Positions 44,485 through 52,802 of a stretch of 64,000 nt of DNA are shown here, one piece after another. Under the pieces are notes generated by a model. It saw nothing but the letters and a program-made list of their open reading frames with translations, ran no database searches and was not told the origin of the DNA. This DNA is from JBCCGI01 sp039029355 (GTDB lineage Bacteria; Planctomycetota; UBA1135; GCA-002686595), in contig JBCCGI010000026.1 in assembly GCA_039029355.1 (NCBI GenBank), positions 29,586 through 93,585 on the forward strand. The letters are read 5' to 3'. The position numbers and the translations under genes were made by a program. How positions within the stretch are numbered: the stretch's first letter is position 1; every line of letters begins with the position of its first letter.

Positions 44485-47400
44485 TCAGGGGCCGAGCACG
44501 AGCTCGAGCACGTCGCTGACCGCGCCCAGCCCGAAGAACGGCCCGCCCAGCTCCAGCGAGAAGACCTGGAAGTCGAACCGCAGCCCCGCGAGCGACGCGT
44601 CGTCAGCGACCGCCAGCGGAAGCGAGCTCGCTCCGGTCGCGTCGGTCGCCGTCGTGACGAGGAGCTTCGGCGCGGGCAGCTGCAGCGCGCAGGTGCCCAC
44701 CGCCGGCAGAGCGCCGTAGCCGAGGTCGTAGAACCAGAGCGCGCTGCTCGTCGGCGCGGCGTTGCGCACGCCGAGCGACGGCGCCTCGCCGACGGCGACC
44801 GCGCCCGACTCCAGCAGCAGCGTCGGCACGCCGCCCGCGCCGGCGCAGCCCGTGCCGAGCGACGTGGCCGCGTAGCCGCCGGTCGCCACCAGCGGCAGGA
44901 CGTGGGGCTCCTCGCCGTTCACGCCATCGGTCGCGCTGAAGAGCAGCTGGTCGCCGAGCAGCACGCCCGGGCGCGGGTTGGCGAACTTGCCGCCCGGCGC
45001 CGAGTCGGTCAGCGGCACGGTACCGAGGGCCGTGCCGTCGCTGACCCACCACTCCTCGCCGTTCGCGTCGACGTTCGAGAAGACCAGGCGCCGGTCGGCG
45101 GCCGGCGCCCAGAAGTCGCCGACGCCCGCGCCGGCGATCGGCGAGGGGAGGTCGGCGACCAGCGTCGTGCCGGCGGTCGTGCCGTCGGTGATCCAGACCT
45201 GCCCGAAGTGCGAGCTCCCCGGCGGCGACTGCACCTGGAAGAACACGCGGTCGTCGGCCTGCGTGAACGACGTCGCGTCGCTGCCGGTCGGCCCCGGCAC
45301 GATGTCCAGGAGCGGCACCGTGCCGGCGGTCGTCCCGTCGCTGACCCATGGCTCGCGACCGGTTGCGGGGTCGAAGACCGAGAAATAGAAGTCGTCGCCT
45401 GCGGCGCCGACCGACGACGAGTTGGCGTTCAGCCCAGGGTTGGCCAGCACCGGCTGCGTGCCCGCAACCGTCCCGTCCGTGCGCCAAAGCTGGACGTCGG
45501 CGTTGGGCGTGAAGACCAGCGCCTGCGTCTCGCCCGGAACGACGCGCGAGAAGAACGTGCCGCCGGGGCCGGGCGTCATGTCGACCAGCACCGACGAGCC
45601 GGCGGCGGTGCCGTCGCTGCCCCACAGCTCCAGACCCTCGGGCCCGTTGGCGGTGAAGACGATGCGCTCGCCGACGCGCTCGATCACCGAGAACTCGGCC
45701 ACGAAGCCGGTCGGGTCGGTCGTCAGCACCTTGGTGGTCGCCAGCGTCGCGCCGTCGGTGCGCCAGAGCGCGAAGGCGCCGCCGGGCTCGCGCGCGATGA
45801 AGAAGAGCGCGTCGCCGAGCACCACCGGGGGCGCCGAGAAGAGCGGCTCCGAGGAGCCCGGGCCGGGAACCAGGTCGGCGACCAGCGCCGTCCCGGCCTC
45901 GGTGCCGTCGGTCGACCAGAGCTCGCGCCCGGAGGAGGGCGTGCCCGCGAAGAAGAAGGCGCTGTCGCCCAGCAGCACGAGGTGCCGCGGGAACGAGCCA
46001 AAGGCGCCCGAGAAGCCGGCGTCGACCGGGTCGATGTTGGCGACGAGCTGCGTGCCGGCGGCGCTGCCGTCGGTGATCCAGAGCTCGTTGCCGACCGCCT
46101 CGTCGAAGGCCGCGAAGAGCGCACGCGAGCCGAAGCGCAGGAACTCGCTCGGTCCCGAGCCCGCGCTCAGCCCGTCGTCGCCGATGTTCAGCAGGAGCCC
46201 GGTCTGTACGCCGTCGGTCACCGCCGGCTCGACGCCGACGTCCGCGAAGGCGAAGCCGAAGACCACGCCCGCCGCGGCCGGCAGGATCGTCGGCGACGCT
46301 CCCACGATCTGCGCGAACGGCCCGGGCGTGAGGTCGGCCACCTGCTGCGCGCCGGTTCCGGCGGGGTCGAGCTTCCAGATCTCGCGCCCGGTCGCGCCGT
46401 CGTCGGCGCGGAAGAAGACCTCGGCCCCGAAGGCGACGAAGTCGTTCGGCTGCGAGTTGCCGCTCGGGTGGATGTCCTCGACGAGCGCCGCGCCGCCGGC
46501 GGCACCGCTCGTCCGGCACGGCTCGATGCCCGCGCCGGGGACCAGTCCGCCGTAGAAGAGCTCATCGCCCAGCGCGAAGCCCGGGTCGAATGAAACGCGC
46601 TGCCCGCCGCTGGTCGACGGGAGGTCGATCGGCAGCGTCCCGGCGACCGTGCCGTCGGTCTCGAAGAGCAGCGGCGACGACGCGACGCTGCCGCCGGTGA
46701 TGTAGGCCTTGGTGCTGCCCTCGGCGGCCCAGAAGTCGTTGAACGTCGCAAGGAGGAGCGACGTACCGCCCGGCGTGCCGTCGCTCGACCACCAGCCGGC
46801 GTCCGGCCCGAAGCCCGCGACGTCGAAGATCACGCGCGCGCCCACCTCGACCGGGAAGCGGAACGAGCTTGAGTCGGCGAGCGCGAACGAGGCCAGCGAC
46901 GTCAACCCGGCCAGCGTTCCGTCGGTCGCGAAGAGCTGGCTCAGGAGCCCGCCGACGACGAAGAGCTTGCCCGCGCCCGCGAAGAGGTGCGACGCACCCG
47001 GCAGCGGACCGGGCAGGAGGTCGAGCTCGAGCGAGGTCGCCCCGCTCGCAAGGTCGGTCTTCCAGACCTCCACGCCGGTCCCGGCCAGGTCGGCGAGGAA
47101 CCAGAGGTCGCCGCCGAAGACCGTCAGGTCGTAGGGCTCCACGATCCACTCCACCGGCGCGAGCAGCTCCTGGGTGCCCGCTGCCGTGCCGTCGCTGCGC
47201 CACAGGCCGACGCCGATGCCGAGCGCGTCCGCGGCGACGACCAGATCGCCGCCGGGAACGAAGGCGCTCTCGATCGGGTTGAGCGCGAGATCGGCGATCT
47301 GCTCCGAACCGGCGGCGGTCCCGTCGGTGGCCCAGAGGCGGAAGCTCTCGCCGGAGACCGCGTCGACGCCCTCGAAGAAGACCAGCTGTCCGTCGCTCGC

Positions 47401-47535
47401 GAAGCCGCCGCTGAAGCTGCCGACGACGGCGGGGTCGGAGTTGATGTCGACGAGCTGCGTGCCGGTCAGGAGCTGGGCGTCCGAGACGCCCGCGACGAGG
47501 GGAAGGAGGAGGGAGCCCAGTAGGGGATTGCGCAT
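44485..47535 (-). CDS. Secreted ELWxxDGT-repeat beta-propeller-like protein, copy 1
   Basis: Predicted 1,016-residue secreted protein: signal peptide MRNPLLGSLLLPLVAGVSDA, then about 17 copies of a ~50-residue unit marked by ELWxTDGTxAGT (for example LWATDGTAAGS, LWRSDGTAAGT, ELWITDGSAAGT, EPWVSDGTTAGT). Each unit also has D/V-LxPGPxG and a VFFxA strand, suggesting beta-propeller blades. A separate C-terminal domain of ~130 residues follows (TSLGTGCAGAGGVPTLLLESG to VLELVLGP). Such proteins are frequent in Planctomycetes and related phyla and are thought to be exported; no activity is known. Units in the middle are degenerate (PCRTSGAAGGA, EIWKLDPAGTG). It is 123 nt downstream of its paralogue and probably co-transcribed with the RidA lipoprotein. 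Confidence 0.82.
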   Translation of the reverse strand: MRNPLLGSLLLPLVAGVSDAQLLTGTQLVDINSDPAVVGSFSGGFASDGQLVFFEGVDAVSGESFRLWATDGTAAGSEQIADLALNPIESAFVPGGDLVVAADALGIGVGLWRSDGTAAGTQELLAPVEWIVEPYDLTVFGGDLWFLADLAGTGVEVWKTDLASGATSLELDLLPGPLPGASHLFAGAGKLFVVGGLLSQLFATDGTLAGLTSLASFALADSSSFRFPVEVGARVIFDVAGFGPDAGWWSSDGTPGGTSLLLATFNDFWAAEGSTKAYITGGSVASSPLLFETDGTVAGTLPIDLPSTSGGQRVSFDPGFALGDELFYGGLVPGAGIEPCRTSGAAGGAALVEDIHPSGNSQPNDFVAFGAEVFFRADDGATGREIWKLDPAGTGAQQVADLTPGPFAQIVGASPTILPAAAGVVFGFAFADVGVEPAVTDGVQTGLLLNIGDDGLSAGSGPSEFLRFGSRALFAAFDEAVGNELWITDGSAAGTQLVANIDPVDAGFSGAFGSFPRHLVLLGDSAFFFAGTPSSGRELWSTDGTEAGTALVADLVPGPGSSEPLFSAPPVVLGDALFFIAREPGGAFALWRTDGATLATTKVLTTDPTGFVAEFSVIERVGERIVFTANGPEGLELWGSDGTAAGSSVLVDMTPGPGGTFFSRVVPGETQALVFTPNADVQLWRTDGTVAGTQPVLANPGLNANSSSVGAAGDDFYFSVFDPATGREPWVSDGTTAGTVPLLDIVPGPTGSDATSFTQADDRVFFQVQSPPGSSHFGQVWITDGTTAGTTLVADLPSPIAGAGVGDFWAPAADRRLVFSNVDANGEEWWVSDGTALGTVPLTDSAPGGKFANPRPGVLLGDQLLFSATDGVNGEEPHVLPLVATGGYAATSLGTGCAGAGGVPTLLLESGAVAVGEAPSLGVRNAAPTSSALWFYDLGYGALPAVGTCALQLPAPKLLVTTATDATGASSLPLAVADDASLAGLRFDFQVFSLELGGPFFGLGAVSDVLELVLGP

Positions 47536-47601
47536 GGTCGGGAAGGAGTGGGAGACGAGGGGAGACTCTCCCCGGGGGAGCGTCTCCCGTGTCCCTACCT
47601 T

Positions 47602-47632
47602 GCGCGGGAATCCCGACTTCGGGAACCCGCGC
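47602..47632 (-). terminator. Hairpin after ELWxxDGT copy 2
   Basis: A 7-bp outer stem (47602-47608 with 47626-47632) and a 5-bp inner stem (TCCCG/CGGGA) are separated by a 2x2 internal loop. It lies between the two ELWxxDGT genes, 27 nt past the stop of the upstream minus-strand gene. No U-tract follows, so it may be partial. Confidence 0.4.
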
Positions 47633-47658
47633 CCTGCCCGCAGGCCCGCGCGGAGTGC

Positions 47659-50600
47659 TCAGGGCCCGACGATCAGCTCCAGCACGCCGCTGAGCGCGCC
47701 CAGGCCCTGGAACGGGCCCCCGGGCTCCACCGAAAGCGCCTGCAGGTCCGCCTGCAGCCCGGCCAGCGCGGGGTCGTTCGCGAGCTGGAGCGCAAAGGTG
47801 GCGGCCCCCGCGCCGTCGGTCGGCGTCGAGGCGAAGAGCGTCGGGGTCGGCAGCTGCACCGTGCACGTGCCGATCGGCGGCAGCGCGCCGTAGGCCTGGT
47901 CGAAGAACCACAGCGCGCTGCTCGCGGGCGCGGCGTCGCGCAGCCCCAGGAGGAGCGCCTGGCCGGCGGCTGGAGCGCCGCTCTCGACGAGCAGGCGTGG
48001 CACGCCGCCCGCGCCCGCGCAGCCCGCGCCCAGCTCGACGACGGCGTACCCGCCGGTGGCGGCGACGGGGAGCGCGTGGAGCTCCTCGCCGTGCGTGCCG
48101 TCGTCGGCGACGAACAGCAGCTGACCGCCCAGCAGCGCCCCGGGCCGCGGACGCGCCCACTTCGGGCCGGGCGCCGAGTCGGTCAGCGCGCGCGTGCCGG
48201 CCGGTGTTCCGTCGGTCAGCCACCACTCCTCGCCGTTCGCATCGGCGTGCGTGAAGAGCAGCCGCCGGTCGCTGGTCGGCGCCCAGAAGTCGGCCAGCCC
48301 GGCGCTGGTCGGGATCAGCGGGAGGTCCGCGGCCAGCGTGGTGCCGGCGGCGGTGCCGTCGGTCATCCAGAGCTGGCCCGGCAGCTTGGAGTCCGCCGAC
48401 GACCAGGCCGTGAAGAACACCCGGTCGCCGGCCGGCGTGAACGAAGCCGCGCCGCTGCCCGGCTGCCCCGGCACGAGGTCGATCAGCCGCTGGGTCCCGG
48501 CGGGCGTTCCGTCGCTGATCCACGGCTCCTTGCCCGTCGCCGCGTCCGTGAGCGAGAAGTAGAAGGTGTCGCCGCTCGCGGCGAACGAGGCCGAGTCGAT
48601 CGGGCCGGGGAGGCCGGTCAGGACCGGCGTCGTGCCCGCCGGGGTTCCGTCGGTGCGCCAGAGCGCCGTCGGAGCGCTGGGCGTGAAGACCAGCGCCTGC
48701 GTCTCGCCCGGCACGAGCGCGCTGATCGAGGTCCCGATCGGCCCGGGCGTCATATCGACCAGCAGCGAGGTGCCCGCGGGGGTCCCGTCGCTGCTCCACA
48801 GCTCGACGCCGGCGGGGCCGTCGGCCTCGAAGAGCAGCCGGTCGCCGACACGCTTGAGGTCGGAGAACTCGGCCAGGAAGCCGGTGGGGTCCACCGTGAC
48901 GATCGGCGTCGTCGCGAGCGTCGCGCCGTCGGTACGCCACAGCGCGAAGGCTCCGCCGGGCTCGCGCGCGATGAAGTAGAGTGCATCTCCCAGCGCCACC
49001 GGGCGCGGGCCGAACTGCGGCGCGCCGGAGCCGGGCCCCGGCACCAGGTCGGCGACGAGCGCGGTCCCGGACGCGGTCCCGTCGGTCGCCCAGAGCTCCT
49101 GCCCGGTGGCCGGCGTATCCGCGAAGAAGAACGCCCGCTCGCCGAGCTGCACCGTGAAGCGCGGCGACGAGCCGGAGAGCTGCGGCTGCCCTGCGATGTC
49201 CGGCGTGAGGTTCGCGAGCAGGGACGTGCCCGCTCCGGTGCCGTCGGTGATCCAGAGCTCTCGCCCGGCGGTCTCGTCGAAGGCGTGGAACACCGCGCGC
49301 GAGCCGAGGCGCGCGAACTCCTTCGGAGCCGAGCCGCCGCTCAACCCGTCGTCGGAGAGGTTGAGCAGCAGCGCGGTCTGCGCGCCGTCGGTGACCGCCG
49401 GCTCGACGCCCAGGCTGCGGAACGAGAAGCCGAAGACGACGCCGTGCGCCGCCGCGAGCAGCGCCGGCGGGGAGTCCTGGACCCCGTCGGCCAGTCCCGG
49501 CGTGAGGTCGGCGACGAGCTGCGCGCCGCCCGCAGCGGGGTCGAGCCGCCAGATCTCGCGGCCGGTCGCGCCGTCGTCGGCGAGGAAGAAGACCTCGCCG
49601 CCGAAGGAGACGAAGTCGCCCGGATCCGAGTCGTCCGTGGGGTGCAGGTCCTGAACGAGCGCGGCGCCCCCGGCGGCGCCGGACGTGCGGCAGGGCTCGA
49701 ACCCGACGCCGTGAACCAGCCCGCTGTAGAAGAGCTCGTCGCCGACGGCGAGGCCCGGCCGCACGCTCACGATCTGACCGTCGGTCGCTCCCCCAAAGGA
49801 GATCGGCTTGGTTCCGGCCAGCGTCCCGTCCGTCTCAAAGAGGCGCGTCGACGTGGAGACGCTCCCGGCCGCCAGGTAGGCCTTGGTCGCGGCGCCAACA
49901 GCCCAGTGGTCGTTGACCGTCTGCAGCAGCTGGAAGGTGCCGGCCGGCGTCCCGTCGCTCGCCCACCAGCCGCGCTCCGCGCCGGGACCGTCGACGTTGA
50001 AGACGACGCGCGGTCCGACCTCGACGACGTGCTCGAAGGAGCCCGAGCCCGACAGCGGAAGCGACGCCACCTGCACGCCGCCGCCCGGCGTGCCGTCGGT
50101 CCAGAGCAGCGCGTCCTGCGCGCCGTCGGCTACGAGCAGCCCGCCCGCGCCGGCGAAGAGCTGCGAGGCTCCCGAGGCGCTTCCCGGCGCGAGCTCGAAG
50201 GCCAGCGCCGTCGCGCCGGTCGCGAGGTCGGAGCGCCATAGCTCGACCCCGGTGGCGGCCTGGCCCGCCAGGAACCACACCGCTCCGCCGAATACGGTCA
50301 GGTCGTGGGGCACGGTGGTCCAGGCGAGCGGCGGCTGCACCTCGACGGTGCCCGCAGCCGTGCCGTCGGTGCGCCACAGGCCGACCCCGACGCCGAGCTC
50401 GTCCACCGCCAGGAAGAGGTCGCCGCCGGGCAGGAAGCGGGCCTCGCGCTCGATCATCGCCTGGGAGGTCAGCTGCACCGTCCCGGCCGTGGTGCCGTCG
50501 GTCGCCCAGAGGCGGGCCCCCAGCCCCGAGGCGGGATCGGAGCCGCCGAAGTAGGCCAGCGCTCCGTCGCTCGCGAAGCCGCCGCTGAAGCCGTTCTTGA

Positions 50601-50706
50601 CGTCGGGCGCGGAGCTCAGGTCCGCGATCTGGGTGTCGGTGAGGAGCTGAGCACCCGTGGCGCTCGCCAGGGCGAGAAGGAGTCCCGGAGCTAGAAGTCG
50701 GCGCAT
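47659..50706 (-). CDS. Secreted ELWxxDGT-repeat beta-propeller-like protein, copy 2
   Basis: Predicted 1,015-residue secreted protein (signal MRRLLAPGLLLALASATGA). It carries about 17 ELWxxDGT-type units in the same order as copy 1, including the same degenerate units at matching places (PCRTSGAAGGA, EPAVTDGAQTA), and the same C-terminal domain (ELGAGCAGAGGVPRLLVESG to VLELIVGP). The pair therefore arose by duplication of a whole gene after the repeats had expanded. No catalytic motif is visible; a secreted binding or structural role is inferred. Confidence 0.82.
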   Translation of the reverse strand: MRRLLAPGLLLALASATGAQLLTDTQIADLSSAPDVKNGFSGGFASDGALAYFGGSDPASGLGARLWATDGTTAGTVQLTSQAMIEREARFLPGGDLFLAVDELGVGVGLWRTDGTAAGTVEVQPPLAWTTVPHDLTVFGGAVWFLAGQAATGVELWRSDLATGATALAFELAPGSASGASQLFAGAGGLLVADGAQDALLWTDGTPGGGVQVASLPLSGSGSFEHVVEVGPRVVFNVDGPGAERGWWASDGTPAGTFQLLQTVNDHWAVGAATKAYLAAGSVSTSTRLFETDGTLAGTKPISFGGATDGQIVSVRPGLAVGDELFYSGLVHGVGFEPCRTSGAAGGAALVQDLHPTDDSDPGDFVSFGGEVFFLADDGATGREIWRLDPAAGGAQLVADLTPGLADGVQDSPPALLAAAHGVVFGFSFRSLGVEPAVTDGAQTALLLNLSDDGLSGGSAPKEFARLGSRAVFHAFDETAGRELWITDGTGAGTSLLANLTPDIAGQPQLSGSSPRFTVQLGERAFFFADTPATGQELWATDGTASGTALVADLVPGPGSGAPQFGPRPVALGDALYFIAREPGGAFALWRTDGATLATTPIVTVDPTGFLAEFSDLKRVGDRLLFEADGPAGVELWSSDGTPAGTSLLVDMTPGPIGTSISALVPGETQALVFTPSAPTALWRTDGTPAGTTPVLTGLPGPIDSASFAASGDTFYFSLTDAATGKEPWISDGTPAGTQRLIDLVPGQPGSGAASFTPAGDRVFFTAWSSADSKLPGQLWMTDGTAAGTTLAADLPLIPTSAGLADFWAPTSDRRLLFTHADANGEEWWLTDGTPAGTRALTDSAPGPKWARPRPGALLGGQLLFVADDGTHGEELHALPVAATGGYAVVELGAGCAGAGGVPRLLVESGAPAAGQALLLGLRDAAPASSALWFFDQAYGALPPIGTCTVQLPTPTLFASTPTDGAGAATFALQLANDPALAGLQADLQALSVEPGGPFQGLGALSGVLELIVGP

Positions 50707-50827
50707 CGCGGTCGGTGTCGGAAGCCGTGGGGGAAGGGCAGTCCCATCAGCGTCGCCTGCGCGGCGTCCCGTCGTGCAAAACCGGCGCTTTTGTTCCCGA
50801 GCGTACTTCCCGGCGCGGGGGCCGACG

Positions 50828-50865
50828 AAAAAAGCGCCTCCCCGCCCGGAGGCGGGGAGGCGCTT
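50828..50865 (-). terminator. Strong rho-independent terminator of the coiled-coil protein gene
   Basis: A perfect 15-bp stem (50832-50846 with 50851-50865) with a CGGA loop. Read on the minus strand, six U residues come at its 3' end (A-run 50828-50833), so it ends the minus-strand gene at 50934-51806 and isolates it from the ELWxxDGT genes. Confidence 0.92.
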
Positions 50866-50933
50866 GGAGGAGCTCCGGCTCGGGTCCCGGCCCTGCGAGC
50901 AGGGGGCGCGGAACCGGCCGGCGCCGCTTCGGT

Positions 50934-51806
50934 CTAGCGACCCTCGAGCGCGTCGCGCACGGGCTGGGCCAGGGGTTCCAGCGGGCCCTCAGCCGCGATC
51001 TGCAGGCGCGCGGTCTGCTCGTAGTCGGTCGCCGCTTCGGTCGTGGCGAGGATGTCGAGCTCGGCCTCTTGGCGCGAACGGATCATCGAGAGCCGACCGG
51101 TGATCTGGTCCAGGCTGACGGCCTCGTAGCGCGAGCACTCTTCGATCGTCTGGTTGCGCTTCTCGAGCAGCTGGATCAGGCGGTCGTTGCGCGCGATCGC
51201 GTCGATCTCGCGCGAGAGGCCGGCGATCTGGCTTTGGAACTCGCTGCGCTCGTTCTCGAGCTTAGCGAGCAGCTCGACCAGGCGGTCTTGCTGTAGGTGC
51301 AGGTACACGAGCGTGTGCTCGGCGTCGGCCCTGCGGTTCTGGTAGACCAGGCGCTGGTTCTCCAGCTGACCGGCGCGGACCTCGACCCGACTGGGCGAGT
51401 CGCCGTAGGGGTTGCGGGCGGAGAGCTCGTCGGAAGCCGGCGCGGCGTGCGCGGCGAGCTTCATCTCGATCGCGCCGAGGTCTTGGTCGACCAGGGCGAC
51501 GACGCGCTCGGAGATCGCGCGCTCGCGCTCGAGCTCGACGATCTCGTGCTGCAGCTCGGCCAGGTCTCCGCGGACCTGGGAGATTTTCTCGGGATACTGG
51601 CGCTCCATCTCGCGCAGCTGGGCGCGCAGGGCGGCGGGGTCCTCGATCGCGCTGTCGATGGAATCGATCACGTTGCTATGGAGCTCGTGGACGACGGCGC
51701 GCGTGCGGCCCTCGCCGACGATCACCGCAGCGGCGACACCGGCCAGGCCCACGCCAATCGCGGTGACCATCCCGACCTTCATCATCTTCTTCAGGGTGGC
51801 AAACAT
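50934..51806 (-). CDS. Membrane-anchored coiled-coil protein of unknown function
   Basis: Predicted 290-residue protein. The frame is open to 52052, but the ATG at 51806 gives a natural start: MFATLKKMMKVGMVTAIG, one membrane segment (VGLAGVAAAVIVG), then almost continuous charged helix with heptad character (QLREMERQYPEKISQVRGDL, ELQHEIVELERERAISERVV, RLVELLAKLENERSEFQSQI). A short non-helical stretch near residue 135 (ARNPYGDSPSR) breaks the coil. It resembles PspA/IM30-like or other envelope coiled-coil proteins in shape only. It is divergent from an ECF sigma factor gene (214 nt apart) and ends in its own terminator, so it may be a target of that sigma factor. Confidence 0.7.
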   Translation of the reverse strand: MFATLKKMMKVGMVTAIGVGLAGVAAAVIVGEGRTRAVVHELHSNVIDSIDSAIEDPAALRAQLREMERQYPEKISQVRGDLAELQHEIVELERERAISERVVALVDQDLGAIEMKLAAHAAPASDELSARNPYGDSPSRVEVRAGQLENQRLVYQNRRADAEHTLVYLHLQQDRLVELLAKLENERSEFQSQIAGLSREIDAIARNDRLIQLLEKRNQTIEECSRYEAVSLDQITGRLSMIRSRQEAELDILATTEAATDYEQTARLQIAAEGPLEPLAQPVRDALEGR

Positions 51807-52020
51807 CGTGGTGGGTCTTCTCTTTGTCGGTTCGACTGGGGTCACTGCCCCTCCGGGAGGGGAGTGGGAACCCGAAGGGGTTTGGACTCCGCCTACTCCT
51901 TGGGAAACCGCCTCCGGCTCTTTCACGGCGGCCGAGAAAAGCCGCGCTTTCGCGAATAGTCGGTAGGGGCTGCGAGTTTGGAGGTACCCACGACTTCGTC
52001 CCTGCCACCCCCATCCGCCT

Positions 52021-52749
52021 GTGCCACAAAACGACCTGTCTACCGGTTTCATCCGGCGCCTGCGCGTCCGCGAGCCCGAGGCCTGGTTCGAGCTCTGGGA
52101 GGCCTTCGGGCCCCTCCTGCGCGCCCAGCTGACCCGCTGGGGTCGAGGCCGGGTGGGCTACGAAACCGTCCAGGACCTCTCCCAGGACACCTTCGCGGCC
52201 CTCTCCGGCGCCATCGACCGCCACGACCCCTCGCGCGGGGTGCGCTTTTCGACCTGGCTTCTGGCGATCGCCCGCCACGCGCTGGGGGACGAGATGGACC
52301 GCCGCAGCGCGGGCAAGCGCGGCGGGGGCCAGCGCCCGGTGCCGCTCGAAGCCGTCCACGACCCCGAGAGCCCGGTCCCCGGGCCGGACGGCGACTTCGA
52401 GCGCGCGGTGTTCGAGGCCAAGGTGATGGCCGCCCTGCGGGCCGCCAAGCGCGAGTGCACGTTCGACGAGTTCGGGGTCTTTCAGATGAGGGTGCTGGAG
52501 GGCCAGCGCGGCGGCGCCGTGGCCAAGGCCCTCGGCATCAGCGAGCCCACCGTCAGCCGCCGCCTGGCGGCCGTCCGCGAGCGCCTCCGCCGCCATCTGG
52601 TCGAGACCTTCGGGAAATACAGCTTCACCGAGGAGGAGTGGGACGAGCTTTCGCGAAACGGGCTGGCCCCGATTCCCAATAAGGGCGGTGAGGCCTTCGA
52701 CCAGGCCCTCGCCGAGATCTACCACCGCGTCGCCGGAAGCACCCCTTGA
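52021..52749 (+). CDS. ECF-type RNA polymerase sigma factor
   Basis: Cytoplasmic sigma-70-family factor of 242 residues, GTG start. Region 2 is seen as LRAQLTRWGRGRVGYETVQDLSQDTFAAL and FSTWLLAIARHALGDEMDRR (in part), region 4 as FQMRVLEGQRGGAVAKALGISEPTVSRRLAAVRERL (in part). A ~45-residue Pro/Asp-containing linker lies between, and a ~45-residue C-terminal extension follows. No anti-sigma factor gene with the usual look is adjacent; instead a membrane Ser/Thr kinase gene starts 53 nt downstream. Kinase-linked ECF sigma factors are known in Planctomycetes, so control by phosphorylation is a reasonable inference. Confidence 0.85.
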   Translation: MPQNDLSTGFIRRLRVREPEAWFELWEAFGPLLRAQLTRWGRGRVGYETVQDLSQDTFAALSGAIDRHDPSRGVRFSTWLLAIARHALGDEMDRRSAGKRGGGQRPVPLEAVHDPESPVPGPDGDFERAVFEAKVMAALRAAKRECTFDEFGVFQMRVLEGQRGGAVAKALGISEPTVSRRLAAVRERLRRHLVETFGKYSFTEEEWDELSRNGLAPIPNKGGEAFDQALAEIYHRVAGSTP

Positions 52750-52802
52750 GCCCCACCCTCGAAGTCCCCCTCGGGTCCTGCCCGCACAACTGAGGAGCCC
52801 CT

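Noticed and set aside
47659..50706. Regular DNA repeats in the ELWxxDGT genes as a CRISPR-like or satellite array.
   Set aside because: Repeats are in frame, degenerate and protein-coding; there are no constant short repeats with unique spacers.
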